Assembly: GCA_964019425.1 (NCBI GenBank)
Contig: OZ025838.1
Location: 386,501-450,500 of the forward strand
Reading direction: 5' to 3'
DNA from: Flectonema sp. DT1601
Taxonomy: Eukaryota > Euglenozoa > Diplonemea > Diplonemida > Diplonemidae
Length of the DNA stretch: 64,000 bases
Shown: positions 39,108 through 50,209 of the stretch, piece after piece
Position numbering within the stretch: position 1 is the first letter of the stretch
Layout of the letters: each line of letters begins with the position of its first letter
Notes under the pieces: model-generated
Told to the model about the DNA's origin: nothing
Database searches by the model: none
What the model saw: the letters and a program-made list of their open reading frames with translations, nothing else
Position numbers and translations under genes: made by a program

Positions 39108-42100
39108 CCGTCAAAAATTATTGTTGTCATCATCGTTCTTCTTCTTTTCAATTTTTGTCAAAAATGATGCACTAAGCTTTTATTGAGGCTGTGTATGTCT
39201 CTCTTTTCCATCTTTTATTTACCTTTTAGATGTGTTGCAGAATTCTACGCGTCTATACCGATTTACAGAACAGAAGTTGATCCTGTTTCTTAAGAACAAA
39301 TCGTGAGAGATAAGGTCAATATTTTCTCTTCATTTTATTTTATTTTATTTCCTTTTTGTCTTTTCATTTTATTATGTTCGTGCACGTTGACAGACAGGTA
39401 AAGACAATACTTCAATGAAAAACTTACGTGCATATTGCTCGCTCGCATTCTTGCGAGATGATAAAGCAATGTTAGTAGCGCCCAGTGGGGTTATTATTAA
39501 TTACTCAATCGAAACAGGCTAACCCGCACAAGCGGCTTTGTGTGTGTCTTTTGCTCTGGTTTTTGCCTTTATAAATCTTTCTTTGAGCCGAAAAAAAACT
39601 GCGAATTTGTATCTTTTTAAAAAAGAGAAAAAAAAACATGTCAAAAAAATCAAAATTAAAAAAAAGAATTCTTTTTATTGTCTATTCTGGTATTTCATCA
39701 TTGCTCACATACTTCTTTGAGCATTGCAGTTTTTCTTAGGGTCCCCTCCATCCTCCTCGTTCTGTTCCTGTTTTCTACAAAAGGGACAGAAAAAAAAAAA
39801 AAAAAAAAATCAACCTTCATTGCCCGTGAGGAGCTTTTGTTTTGTGTGTGTGGTCTGTCGCTGTAAAGGCTTTGTGGCTGTGAAGTGATGTACAACTTCA
39901 GCCATGGACAAGTGACTTATACCTAATAAAAGCACAAAGATCTGACGAAACCTTTTTCTGTTAGTTAGAAAAAAACGCTGCCTTTTATTGGCTTTTTTGC
40001 ACCTAATTTCATAAAAATGATCGAGATGGTCGCTTGATTATATTTTGTTGTTGGATTCAGATAGCTTTTTAGCAGCGTTCTTCTCTTCTTTTATCAGGTG
40101 CCATTGAAACTTTTAAGCATTATTGAAAAAAGAAAAAAAAAAAACGTGAGTCAGATGCGTTTTTTTTAATTTTTTTTTTTTTTTTGTTATTGTTTTATTA
40201 GTTTTTCAGTGGACGGTTTCGGGGTATTGGAGGAAAAGGCAAAAAAAAAAAAAAAAAAATCTTGAAAACCACAAATCTGCGAAAATACCCCCATATTAGT
40301 AAGTTTAATAGCTAAAAAAAAAAAGTATTTATTCGTCCCTTCCGTTCTTCTCAAATCCCATTATTCGTTGCTCAAAAAACTTTTTCTTTTTTCATGTATT
40401 CTAAGGGTTCATAATAAACTTGTTATTTTCCCTGATACTGAAATTAGTTTTTTTTTTTTTTTACCCCCCTCACTTAGTTGCTCTTACTGTTTTTTTCTTG
40501 CTTACTTATCTTCAATTCACTAAAGGACCTCAATTTCTAATCGTACTGGAGGGGGCTATATTGATCGCTACTTCGGTTTTTAGGTTGAGAGGAGAAGTAC
40601 AAAAAAGTGAGGCTTTTAAGAATCTTTTATTTTATTCCTTTTTTTTTTTTTTTTTTTTTTCTTCTCGAAGACATGTTTGCGTGAAAGAGAATTTTTGGTA
40701 AGCGTAACGTTAACGATGTTACTCCTGTGAGATTGTTTTCAGGTTACAAACCAAAAAAAAAAAAAAAATATATATATATAAAAAAAATAAAACGGTCAGA
40801 ATTATCGGTGAATTTGCCGATTCTTTCAGTCATTAAAAGATGAATTGTGATTTTCCTTCCCTCGATTTTCCTCAATTCGCGCAACAATGACATCGCCTAT
40901 TCACATATTTTGTATTCTCATTGCGTTAACATTTTTCCTCTTCTTTTGTTTGTTTGTTTTATCGGTCGGTAAGGTTTCATAACGTAAGTGACGTTGTCTT
41001 CCCTCCGTTGACCAAAAGCTGCGAGTGTTCAGCAGCGATGGTTTGAAAGTCGTTCGGAATCCATCTGGACGCTGATTATGAATCGGCTGTAGCCTGCGTA
41101 GTGTTCCTAATGTATCAAGCAAAAAAAAAAAAAAAAAGGAAAAGGAAAAGGAAAAAAAAAAAAAAAAAAAAAAGCATCATTTGCATTCAATCAACAAGCC
41201 TTAACCTTAATTACGCGACATCCTTCGAATCCAAAACAATGGGATGAGTGATTGTTAATTTGTTCAAGCAACGAACAACTTCCCCTTCTCCCCAGCTAAG
41301 GAAAATTAAATTTAACGACCCCACTTCTTCTTTTCGTATTAAGAAATCGACGAACATGGTGGTGCGTGTATTTTGTTATGTTGGCAATTTTATCAAAACT
41401 TCTCCTTCTTCCTTTTCTTTTGTTCTTCTTCGTGCATTTATCAAAGGGAGGGGGTTTCTTTTTTGCCTCTCCCGCTGTGTCTCTTTTTCTGTGAGAAAAG
41501 GTACTCTCGCATTATGAGGGTCCCTGGCTCCTACTAATGCATGAATATGCTAAGCTGTAGATTCTTTCCTTCTGAAGGCTGATTTAGTTAGTTTTGATAG
41601 TTAACGTTCCTGTCTTTATGTACCAATTATCTGGTGGTTAGGAGATGATTGCGACAAATAAAAAAAATAAAAAAAAAAAAAGAAAAGGAAAAGATAAGGA
41701 CAGTGAACGAACTACTTACTAGCTAATTGTTATTTTTTCTTCTCTTTTTTTTTTTTTTTTGTACTCTTTTCGTTGACGTAAGAAGAAGGGGACATCCTTA
41801 TACTTGCGCAGTGAAAGAATAATAATAATAAAAAAACAACAACAACAACAATCAATATTTGTGTTATTGTTACTGATAGGTTAGTGACTTTATTTTCTTC
41901 TCGTTGGGTCTCCTGCTGGGAACTGTGGCCTTATGCGATGTATTTTCTTTCTCTCATTCCGTTTCTGTTGCTCTGGAGTTACAATTACAGTTAAGCTATT
42001 ACCTTTAAAATAGGGGCACTCAGCTTGATTTTTCCTCCCCCCAGTCGGAATAATCGAGTGAGACATACTGTACTCTTGGGGTTTTTTTTTTTGTTTTTTA

Positions 42101-42371
42101 AGTTTTTTGATTTTAAACTTTTTTTTTTTTTAAAAAATGTTAAGGGGGAAAAAAAAACTTGTAAATCGCCCAGTATCAAAAGCAAGAGAAAGAAAAAAAA
42201 AAAAAAAAAACATGGGAGGAGAAAAAACAAGTGACAAACAAACAAAAAACCCTTTTAAATAAACATAACAGAATTGGTTTAATTAATTCGTAAGTTTATT
42301 TATGATAATTTATTATATAAAAAAAAAAAACAAAGAAAAAAAAAAAAAAAAAAAACAACCTTCTGTGGAGA

Positions 42372-42431
42372 GTCGCACTTTAATGCGACACGCCTATGAT
42401 GGAATGAGCTAGCTAACGTAACACGTGTTAC
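42372..42431. other. Hairpin (42372-42389) and CACGTG palindrome (42418-42431)
   Basis: GTCGCA and TGCGAC flank a 6-base loop. Twenty-eight bases on, GTAACACGTGTTAC is a perfect 14-base palindrome with an E-box core. They stand out as mixed-composition sequence between long A and T runs. Function is unknown; a protein-binding site or chance are both possible. Confidence 0.4.
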
Positions 42432-43210
42432 GAGCAACTTAGTAGGAGATGGGGTGCTCTATAGTGCTTATGGTGCAATACAATCAAGGAATCAATTCTT
42501 ATAATAAGCGGATTATGTGCTGGAAAGACTCTTCTCGAAAGGCTAACTGCTATTACTCGTTTTATATGAAGAAAAGATTGTTTTTTTTTTTTTTTTTTTT
42601 TACTTTACACGTCATGATTATTATTATTATTATTTTTTTTTTTTTTTTTTTCCCCCTCCTGCATGTTTTCCAAAGAAACCCCGCTCTAGTCTTGTGTAGG
42701 TTAAGTATTCGATTTTGCAATGGTTTCTGACTCGTGTAGTATCGTGATCCTTTTTGTTCCCTCCCCCCTTCTTGTGATGTTCTTCTTCTATTTATTTTCT
42801 CCCTTCATCTTTCCGTCTCCTACTTTCCCCCCGGTGTTTTCTTCCGTCCTTGCGACGCGGCCTGTGCGCCAGGTGAAAGACTACACAAAATTACCATTAT
42901 CTTTGTTACCGCGAGTAAGTCTGGCATTTCAAACCAGTATAAATTTATGTAGATTTGATTGGCCTTTTCTTTTTTTGAATTTATATCTACTTCGCTAAAA
43001 AAACAGGTGAAAAGTTATCGTTGCTACAGACCAGGAACCACACCATACCAATCTAAGCCAGAACCCAGTGTTGCTTAGTCTAACGGAGCTTGGATTTTAA
43101 AAAATGCGGGGAGATGTGAGGCACACCACCACCTGGATTCTTGTATTACACCCAATCGTTTTATTATAAAAAATAACAGTTAGCACTTATCCAGTAGTAT
43201 TTGTGAAACA

Positions 43211-43246
43211 TTTTTCTTTTTTTTTTTTCAACCATATTTCCAATAG
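43211..43246 (+). other. Candidate splice acceptor in the leader of the GH39-like gene
   Basis: A T-rich tract (43211-43228) is followed by AATAG ending at 43246, 29 bases before the start codon. No matching donor is obvious just upstream, so it may be a trans-splice acceptor or the end of a leader intron. Confidence 0.4.
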
Positions 43247-43275
43247 GTACGGGGATTTAAGAGAAAAAGAAAAAA

Positions 43276-44808
43276 ATGCGACCAACACTCTACTTGGCGG
43301 TACTCCTGACGGGAATATCAATTTCTAGCTGCCAGACTCATCGTCACCATGCTGCCACAATAAAGAATACTGAACCTGGAATTCCATTTAAGCACATATG
43401 GAAGGAAGCTGTCGGAAGCAGCCATGCAAAAATGGGAGAAAGAACTGACTGGAGAGCACAACTAAAAACAGCAGTCGATGACCTTGGGTTTAAGGGAATT
43501 CGATTTCATGGTATCTTTGATGACGAAATGAACGTCGTCAGCGGCACATGGGAAAATCCATCATACAACTGGACTCAAGTGGATGGGTTGATTGACTACC
43601 TGGTTCTGTTGAAATTACATCCCATTATGGAACTCAGTTTTATGCCATCTGTACTCGCTAATTGTATTCCAAATCAGAATTGCACAACTCAATTTGCTTA
43701 CAATTTAATAAAAATGCCTCCTTGGGAAGAACGTTGGTACCTTTGGCATGACCTGGTCAAGGCTTTCGTCATTCACTTAACTGAAAGATATGGTGAACCT
43801 GAAATATCTAAATGGAGGTTTGAAGTCTGGAATGAAATGTGGGGCATCAGTTTTCCATCACAATACATGCCTCTGTATAATGCGTCGGCAACAGCGATAC
43901 GATCTGTTTCCAGTAAGTACAGAGTTGGGGGACCTACAACAGCGGAGTTGACAAATATTCCGCAATTTCTAAACTTATCAAAAGTAAATGGAAAGACAGA
44001 CTTCATAACAAGTCACTTTTATCCAATGGATATTTGTTTTGGAAAAGATGATAGAAATTGTTTTACCGATTCGATTAACCAAGCCAAGGCATCCATTCCT
44101 TCAGACAGTCCTCCACTTTACATAACTGAATACAGCTCTGGTTGGAAAGATGGTGGGTTTAGACTTTCAACTTATTTCGGTTCATCTTTTTTTATTTATA
44201 ATATTCCAAGAGTTCTTCAAACTCTTGATGTGTATTCTTGGTGGTGTTTCTCAGATGTTTTTATGGAGAGTGGTATGCCTACCGGAGAGTGGGAAGGTGA
44301 ATCGATGGGTCTTCAAACCCTCTACGGTGTTGCTAAGCCGTCGTTTAGAGCACATCAAATGATTACTAATGCTGGTGATGTGCAGCTGAAGGTTGATCAA
44401 GATGAGACACCAAATAACTCCGGTATTCAGGTATTCGCAACAATAAATAGCACAGATAATAGTCCTACTAGGGGATTACGAATTGTAACAACGTTTTATG
44501 ATTATCCGGACCAGGTTTCGTTTGATGGTGTTCCCATCAACTCCACTACTGTTCATTTTTCAATACCATCTGCAGAGAACTTTCCCAACACTGCAACACT
44601 AACCACCATTAACAGCACTTGTGCTAATGCGTTTGCTGGTTGGAAATCAATTGGATCTCCTCCCCATCCAAATTCCCAGCAACTTGCTTTATTAAAACAG
44701 TTTTCTATTCCATGTTCTGAGAGCATTGTACTGTTAAAGGACGACAGTGACACGATTCGTTTCAGTGTTAAGTTGGAATCCTATGCTGTCGTATTAATAA
44801 ACTTTTAA
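43276..44808 (+). CDS. Secreted GH39-like glycoside hydrolase (beta-xylosidase/iduronidase-like)
   Basis: A 510-residue protein without introns. It opens with a signal peptide (MRPTLYLAVLLTGISISSC), so it is secreted or lysosomal. The body is a family 39 TIM barrel: FKHIWKEAVGSSHA and RTDWRAQLKTAVDDLGFKGIRFHG near the start, then YNWTQVDGLIDYLV, a PPWEERWYLWHDLVKAFVIHL helix, and FEVWNE with the expected acid/base Glu at residue 187. The expected nucleophile is Glu285 in ITEYSSGW. The C-terminal third is beta-rich, as in other GH39 enzymes. The family removes xylose or related sugars (beta-xylosidase) or iduronic acid (alpha-L-iduronidase); the exact substrate cannot be told from sequence alone. 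The start is the first ATG after the leader acceptor and directly begins the signal peptide. Several NxS/T sites fit a glycosylated secreted enzyme. Confidence 0.85.
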   Translation: MRPTLYLAVLLTGISISSCQTHRHHAATIKNTEPGIPFKHIWKEAVGSSHAKMGERTDWRAQLKTAVDDLGFKGIRFHGIFDDEMNVVSGTWENPSYNWTQVDGLIDYLVLLKLHPIMELSFMPSVLANCIPNQNCTTQFAYNLIKMPPWEERWYLWHDLVKAFVIHLTERYGEPEISKWRFEVWNEMWGISFPSQYMPLYNASATAIRSVSSKYRVGGPTTAELTNIPQFLNLSKVNGKTDFITSHFYPMDICFGKDDRNCFTDSINQAKASIPSDSPPLYITEYSSGWKDGGFRLSTYFGSSFFIYNIPRVLQTLDVYSWWCFSDVFMESGMPTGEWEGESMGLQTLYGVAKPSFRAHQMITNAGDVQLKVDQDETPNNSGIQVFATINSTDNSPTRGLRIVTTFYDYPDQVSFDGVPINSTTVHFSIPSAENFPNTATLTTINSTCANAFAGWKSIGSPPHPNSQQLALLKQFSIPCSESIVLLKDDSDTIRFSVKLESYAVVLINF

Positions 44809-45247
44809 ATAAATGTTACTGCTGTTTTCGTTTTTTTTCGGGTTGAGAGTTTTTTCTTCTTCTTTCTTTTTCTATTTCTTACACATATTTCTTCTCCTTT
44901 TCAACTATACTCTTACTCTCTTACTCTTGGTAGGGTACGTTTTTTTTTTTTAAATAAAACTTCCCTTCGATTAATTTTGTTGTGTGTCCACGAATGAAAA
45001 ATACGTAAAGTAAAAACCCCCCCTTCCCTTCTTTTGTCAGAATAAAATAGAATTTAGCTTGTTCGTGAATCTGATCAAAAATCGACTCCCGAACACCTCA
45101 TTTTTTTTTTTATGATTTGAAAAAACGTTTAAAGTAAAACCCTTTGAAGAAAAAGCTTTTCCATTTTATCTTTAACAAAGGGGAAAAAAAAAAAAAAAAA
45201 AAAAAAAGTAATAAATTATAATTATGATAAAAAAATAAAAATAACAA
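44809..45247. other. Intergenic spacer, 439 bp
   Basis: Holds T-rich sequence and a run of 24 A at 45184-45207. An AATAAA-like AAATAAAT lies directly at the end of the GH39-like gene. A pyrimidine-rich stretch before AAAG at 45179 could be the acceptor for the next gene. Nothing else is visible. Confidence 0.6.
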
Positions 45248-46738
45248 ATGACAAGTAGTGATATTAATGTAATAGAGCTTCGAAGAGTTGGTGATTGTCT
45301 TCTACAAGTACTGCCGTCATCGTGGATGTCTGATATTGCTGTTGCACGAGAAGTTGAAAGAATTCAAGATATTATATCAAAACGATCATCGCACTGCCAC
45401 CATCCAAATTTTGAAAATAAAAGTAATCAAACTGACGATCTATTTTTCTCAACAAGAGTAAGGAGTTCTTCTCCAAAAAGACTTCGTCCGCTTCTTCTAC
45501 GCAGACCCAGAACAGCACCTGTCAGAACACAAAATCGACAATCAATAAGAGAAACGGATATAAAAAACGAATCATGTCTGTCAGAACCCATCCTCTGCAT
45601 TGTTAGTAAAACAGACGAAGTAATTGACTCTCGACCAGAGTATTGCAAGTCGTTTAGAAGAATGAGGTCAGACAACGCTTCTATTTTGGATATTATTTTA
45701 GTGCAAATAATTATGTCTGATTCAGAAAGTTGTATCAACATTCCGAGAGAGGCGTTTCAATTACATAAAACTGTTGTGAATATGAGTTCAGAAGCTCACC
45801 ATAAACAATTGTCAAAGTTGCTTAGTGATATCGAAAATTTGTTCATTTCCACTGATGATCTGGTTGCCAGTGTCATTCTAATCAGTTCTGTTGATGTTGT
45901 GAGAGGTTGTCATTTGTTTGATCAGAATTTTCCAAAACCGTTTTTTATAAATGATGACGATCATCGAATTAGGATTATCTCATCTTCTACAAGTGGAGAA
46001 TCAGGTGCGGTAGAAGAGCTCGTCAACAGTGAGCGATCACCACATTTACCTCCTCCGTTCTTTTTGTCTCGTGATGAGGTAAACAGCTACATAGAATTGA
46101 CCCTGAGAGACGAACTAATATTACCCAAATCATACACTTTATGTTCAGCACATCCAATCATATCTGGGTACCACCTCAGGTCTTGGAAGTTACTTGGTAC
46201 CTGTACATTAGAAGGTCATACGCGTCCCTGGACGATTCTTAGTAGTCATTCAAATGATAAAAGTCTTTGTCATACTTCATCACATGAAACATGGGATTTG
46301 GATAATTCTTTAACATTTACTGATAAACAGTTGTTCTTTAATAAGTTTCGATTGCAGCAGACTGGACCAAATGCGTTGGGTACGTATTCACTGCAGCTTT
46401 CTGGGATTGAAATTAGAGGGAGGGTTGTGTACACGTCAAGACCTGTCACTGAACACTGGCCAGCACCTATCCCAATAGAGTTGGCTGTTATTAAGGAACC
46501 AGTTGTGATAGCGCCAGCGTCTAGCTCTCCAGCTCAATCCCCGAGACAGAGGCGGGTACTCAAAACTGCAGTTCAATCCTGTCAAAGTATTCTCAGAATG
46601 GCCAGGGCAGTGGAAAGTGTGGTGGAGGTGAAAGCAGCAAGACGGGGCAGCTTTACTCCATTTCCAGGCATGCCCGAAATTCCAATTACACCGTTGGGAA
46701 GAAAACCTCCACCAAAAAAGAAAAAGAAAAAGAAATAA
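45248..46738 (+). CDS. Protein with C-terminal F5/8C (discoidin)-like domain and lysine tail
   Basis: A 496-residue intracellular-looking protein with no signal peptide or membrane helix. Residues 1-270 match no family I know; they include a basic patch (RPLLLRRPRTAPVRTQNR) and a helical stretch near residues 170-215. Residues about 275-395 resemble the galactose-binding-like F5/8C fold found in many protist BTB and E3-ligase proteins: SYTLCSAHPIISGYHLRSWKLLG, then PWTILSSHSNDKSL, and FNKFRLQQTGPNALGTYSLQLSGIEIRG. The end is proline-rich and closes in seven lysines before the stop, a possible nuclear signal. The start is the first ATG in the frame, after an A-rich leader. The role is unknown; the domain usually binds protein or glycan partners. 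Confidence 0.7.
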   Translation: MTSSDINVIELRRVGDCLLQVLPSSWMSDIAVAREVERIQDIISKRSSHCHHPNFENKSNQTDDLFFSTRVRSSSPKRLRPLLLRRPRTAPVRTQNRQSIRETDIKNESCLSEPILCIVSKTDEVIDSRPEYCKSFRRMRSDNASILDIILVQIIMSDSESCINIPREAFQLHKTVVNMSSEAHHKQLSKLLSDIENLFISTDDLVASVILISSVDVVRGCHLFDQNFPKPFFINDDDHRIRIISSSTSGESGAVEELVNSERSPHLPPPFFLSRDEVNSYIELTLRDELILPKSYTLCSAHPIISGYHLRSWKLLGTCTLEGHTRPWTILSSHSNDKSLCHTSSHETWDLDNSLTFTDKQLFFNKFRLQQTGPNALGTYSLQLSGIEIRGRVVYTSRPVTEHWPAPIPIELAVIKEPVVIAPASSSPAQSPRQRRVLKTAVQSCQSILRMARAVESVVEVKAARRGSFTPFPGMPEIPITPLGRKPPPKKKKKKK

Positions 46739-47116
46739 AATCCACTTGTACTGTTCACTAACACCCCTTTACTCTGTTACTCTTATAGTTTGTATTCTGG
46801 AACAATTACACAGGTTTGTAAATTTATAGTATTTTATTCCTCCCCAACTCTCATCGAAACATATCCTCTCTTTTAAAAAGAAGTAGCAGCTGTTTTCTTC
46901 TTTTTTTAAATTACTATTTTTTCAATTTGAACAGGGCATGGGACGCTCAACATGATAGCACGTGGGGGGGTCCCCTTTACTCAGTCAATATTTTATAAGT
47001 ACATTATTTATGTCAGTGGAACCAGCGTATTACATTTGTTTTTTTTACCTTTTTTATTTTTTATTTTTTTTTAAAAAAAAAGTATTTTTTTGCATCTCAC
47101 TCATAAAGTAAAAAAG
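46739..47116. other. Intergenic spacer, 378 bp
   Basis: AT-rich sequence with T tracts near 47040-47072 and 47084-47091. The latter is followed by AAAG at 47108, nine bases before the next start codon, a weak acceptor candidate. No gene seen. Confidence 0.6.
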
Positions 47117-48532
47117 ATGACGCACCCCGGAATGCACGACAACCTGTCGAATACTTCAACTACAACAAGTGATACCATGAAGACGTTAGACACTCCAAAA
47201 GCACCAGCTGTGAATTCAGCAGTTGTGGGTCCAAACGGACATGTAATCCCAACAGAAGGAGCGAATAAAACATTGGGAGTTGTTCACCCTTCTGGAAAGA
47301 TGTTGTGGGTCAACTACAATGAAGATTGGACTACGCTATCGAACTTAAAACAAGAAATATCAAGTGCTTGGTGTTTAGGTGATCAAGATTTCCAAGTAGC
47401 CAGAGCGACACCCCTCCTATCAGACGCTCTTATTGACCATCAGTGTATGGATGGTGAGATATTATGTTTGTTGCCAAAGGTTCAAGCTAATTCAAAAGTC
47501 GTAAGCTCTAACTTACATACCAATGTTGTTCCAGATGTTTGCCACTCATATGCTGCACAGCAAAATTCAAATTGGTGTGCTCCACCAATGGGAAGCAGTG
47601 ACACATACTGCTTGCCTTTAGAAGAAAAACTTGCTCATGCTGCATTCAACCTTTTAAAAGTAATTGGTAATCCGAAACAATGTACTGAGCTTCAAGGAAA
47701 TCTCGAATTAGCCTGTAACATAGGTGTTGACTGCAGTTTAGTGTTTCAAAAGGTTGAGGAACATTTGGGAGAGCTGATCACCCATCCAGCTGGAAACTAC
47801 CTCGTGTCAAAATGCTTTGATTACTGTCCTGCTTTAATTACTGTTGTTACCAACGCTATTATAAAAGATGTGAAGGCATACGCGTTACACAAACATGCAT
47901 CCTACATCATTGAGGCAGTGCTATTACACCCTTCTGGTAGCAACCATGATAAGAGTATTATTATAACTGAGGTGTTCGATCCTCAAAACAGAGTCGCAAT
48001 TGCTACTCACGACAGTGGGAATTTTGTAATTCAAAAAGCAGTGGAGGTGTGTCCTGATGAATTACTTCCAGTGATGGTTGAGGGTGTGTCAGCTGTGTCG
48101 TTACTTACATGTCACGGTGCTAAGATGCAGAAGAAGGTTCAAGCTCGTATGTCACGAAGAACTCATGGTAAGCACCAGGGCAATCAGAGTACTGTTCGTC
48201 ATCAACCACCAGTTGTTCAACAACAACAACAGGTTGATTACAATGATCCATACGATCCTACCTTCCATCAACAAATTCCAACAAGTGGTTACTACTATCA
48301 GGCTGATCCATACACACAGATGCCAGCTCAGCCTGTTCAGTACCAACAGCCGTGTCCTCCAAACCCGGATAATTCTCAAGTTCAAATTTCTGCTCCTCAC
48401 GCAGCCCATCCTTCAACTCAAAGTGAGTCAATCGCTTCATCAATGCCCGGTCATTCAAACTCTTCTGCTCCTCCGTCATCAACTTCTGCTCCAGCATCAT
48501 CATCACCAAGTTCAGTAGAAGAGGGTTTGTAA
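47117..48532 (+). CDS. Pumilio (PUF)-repeat RNA-binding protein, short form
   Basis: A 471-residue protein. The frame is open a little further upstream, but the first ATG is at 47117. Residues about 55-125 (GKMLWVNYNEDWTTLSNLKQEI to DGEILCLLPK) have the strand-helix-strand layout of a ubiquitin-like domain; this is tentative. Residues about 175-350 hold PUF-type repeats: HPAGNYLVSKCFDYC near 223, HKHASYIIEAVL near 258 and THDSGNFVIQKAVEVC near 298, then a last repeat ending in KMQKKVQARM. Classical PUF proteins have eight repeats; only about four to five are visible here. The C-terminal 120 residues are rich in Gln, Pro and Ser. PUF proteins bind 3' UTRs and control translation and stability of mRNA in the cytoplasm, which would matter most in an organism that regulates after transcription. 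It is the only likely regulator in the window. Confidence 0.8.
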   Translation: MTHPGMHDNLSNTSTTTSDTMKTLDTPKAPAVNSAVVGPNGHVIPTEGANKTLGVVHPSGKMLWVNYNEDWTTLSNLKQEISSAWCLGDQDFQVARATPLLSDALIDHQCMDGEILCLLPKVQANSKVVSSNLHTNVVPDVCHSYAAQQNSNWCAPPMGSSDTYCLPLEEKLAHAAFNLLKVIGNPKQCTELQGNLELACNIGVDCSLVFQKVEEHLGELITHPAGNYLVSKCFDYCPALITVVTNAIIKDVKAYALHKHASYIIEAVLLHPSGSNHDKSIIITEVFDPQNRVAIATHDSGNFVIQKAVEVCPDELLPVMVEGVSAVSLLTCHGAKMQKKVQARMSRRTHGKHQGNQSTVRHQPPVVQQQQQVDYNDPYDPTFHQQIPTSGYYYQADPYTQMPAQPVQYQQPCPPNPDNSQVQISAPHAAHPSTQSESIASSMPGHSNSSAPPSSTSAPASSSPSSVEEGL

Positions 48533-50209
48533 TTTTTCTCATTAATTATTGTCATTTAGTATAAACCAGTAGTGGATAATAATAATAATAATAACAACAG
48601 AAACTTTGAAACTTCAATCAAAGATCATTCACGCTAAACTTGAAAGCAAACAAAACTCAGAGAAGCCTGTTCTCTCCTGGGCTGATGATTTGTAAAAGCT
48701 ACTGTCAGTCTTGCAGTTTTCTTTTTCTCAGTAGTCTATTACCTGAATGAAAAAAAAGAAGAAAAAAAAAAAATAATAGAAATTTTTGTTACATTGTCTC
48801 CTAATTTAGTTATTTTGTTGTAAGAATATTTTTTTTTGGGTCCCTCATTGTCACGTACATGAGGATGAAAAATATAAAAAAAAAAAAAAATATAAAAAAA
48901 AGAATTACGGCTTCAAAAAGGTAGTGTGGCTTCCACATGAAACTGTTATTTTCCTTGCTAAGTCTTTTTTTAAGTTTTTTTTTTTGTTCATTTTGTGTTT
49001 AGAACGTAGCTATCTTAATTTTGATGGCGGCAAGTACCATGCACCATGTGTTGCAATTATTGCCTTGTGCAGCTTATCACCCTTTTTTAACTTAAAGGGG
49101 AGTCGGAATGGCCTTTTTCTTCTTCTTCCTTCTTTTTTTCTTTTTTTTTTTCTTTTTTGTTACAAAGAAAAAAAAGGGAAAAAAAACAACAACAACAGGA
49201 ACACTTTAAAACATGTAAAAGAAGGAATTGTCAGACAAGTTTTTGTCTTTTATTTTCTTTTTTTCTGTTTTGTTTTGTGGTTTTTTTTTTTCCTCCCTCT
49301 TTAACGTTGTTTTACTACAACGTGTGATGGTATTGCATGAGGGAATGAAAAAAAAAAACAAGGGAAAAAAAAAAAAAAAAAAAAAAAAAATTGTACACCA
49401 CTCCCACTCGTTTAAAACCTGTATCCCTGATTAGAATTATTAGTAAAAATTCCTGTTCGTATCCCCCACCTCCCCTTTTTTTTTCTCACCCTTCCTCTCT
49501 TTCGAAAAAAAAAAAAAAAAACTTCTCTCGACCTGTTTTTTTATAATTGTTGAGATGAATGCCAAAAAAAAAAAAAAAAAAAAGAAATTTGTCCGCTGTT
49601 TCCTTCTGCTATTCAGTACTGAATTAGTCAGGTCAGGATGAGGGGTCAGGTTTTTCCGTATCCACCCCTTCGCAGTCCCACCCTTAGATATTTTTTCCTT
49701 TTCTTTTTCCAAATTGTGATATTATTTGTTGTTAGTAAAAAAAAAAAACGAAAAAAAAATAAAATAAAAAAATAGCAGATTCTCTCGACTGTCAAAAAAA
49801 ATAAAAAACAGAAGTCATGCTGCTGTTCTTTCTCTCTCTCTCTCTCTTCGTTTGATTTCTGAGTGACCCTTCTCAATCACTAGTCGTGATCGAGAATTCG
49901 CAATCAGATTTATTTTGAGAGTTCATTTTTTTTTTCTTTCTTCCCTTTTTCTCTCGTGCCCCCATTTCACCTTATTATCCCTCACTTTACCCTTGTTATA
50001 AAAGTTTTAGATTCTGTTCCCCTCTTGTTTTTCCCCTATTCCACAAAAAGTATATTTAAATTAGTGACATATATTTATATTATCTCTTATAGGAATTTAT
50101 CAAGCGGGTAGTAGGGAGTAGGGGGGTACTTGGTATTAAATGAATGAAGTAATTTTGTTTTATGGTTTTTTCTTTTTCTTCTAGATATCGGCAACAAGAA
50201 TAAATAAGA
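48533..50209. other. Intergenic spacer, 1.7 kb
   Basis: Low-complexity sequence: AAT repeat near 48578, 26 A at 49365-49390, CT microsatellite at about 49831-49847 and several other homopolymers. Short open frames here are products of the runs. No gene or RNA recognised. Confidence 0.65.
50166..50184 (+). other. Candidate splice acceptor before the serine hydrolase gene
   Basis: A clean pyrimidine tract ending TTCTTCTAG at 50184, 25 bases before the start codon. It looks like a strong acceptor; no partner donor is evident nearby. Confidence 0.45.

Larger units (their letters stand above)
37007..43275. other. Gene-free spacer of 6.3 kb rich in poly-A and poly-T tracts
   Basis: No open frame here looks like a protein; those present are short and often read through homopolymers into poly-Phe or poly-Lys. 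The longest runs are 29 T at 37877-37905 and 30 A at 39075-39104. There is an AAAT microsatellite near 37928-37952 and TA and AAT repeats near 40770 and 41820. The left end must hold the giant gene's 3' UTR, and the right end the leader of the next gene. I see no tRNA, rRNA or transposon. Confidence 0.7.

Noticed and set aside
40887-41122. Short hydrophobic frame at 40887 on + and a 73-codon frame on - (40901-41122)
   Set aside because: The first is a chance product of T-rich DNA and the second has no recognisable features or A/T-free context; no splice or family support.
47090-47116. Earlier TTG start for the PUF gene
   Set aside because: TTG is an unlikely start in a nuclear gene; the first ATG is at 47117.
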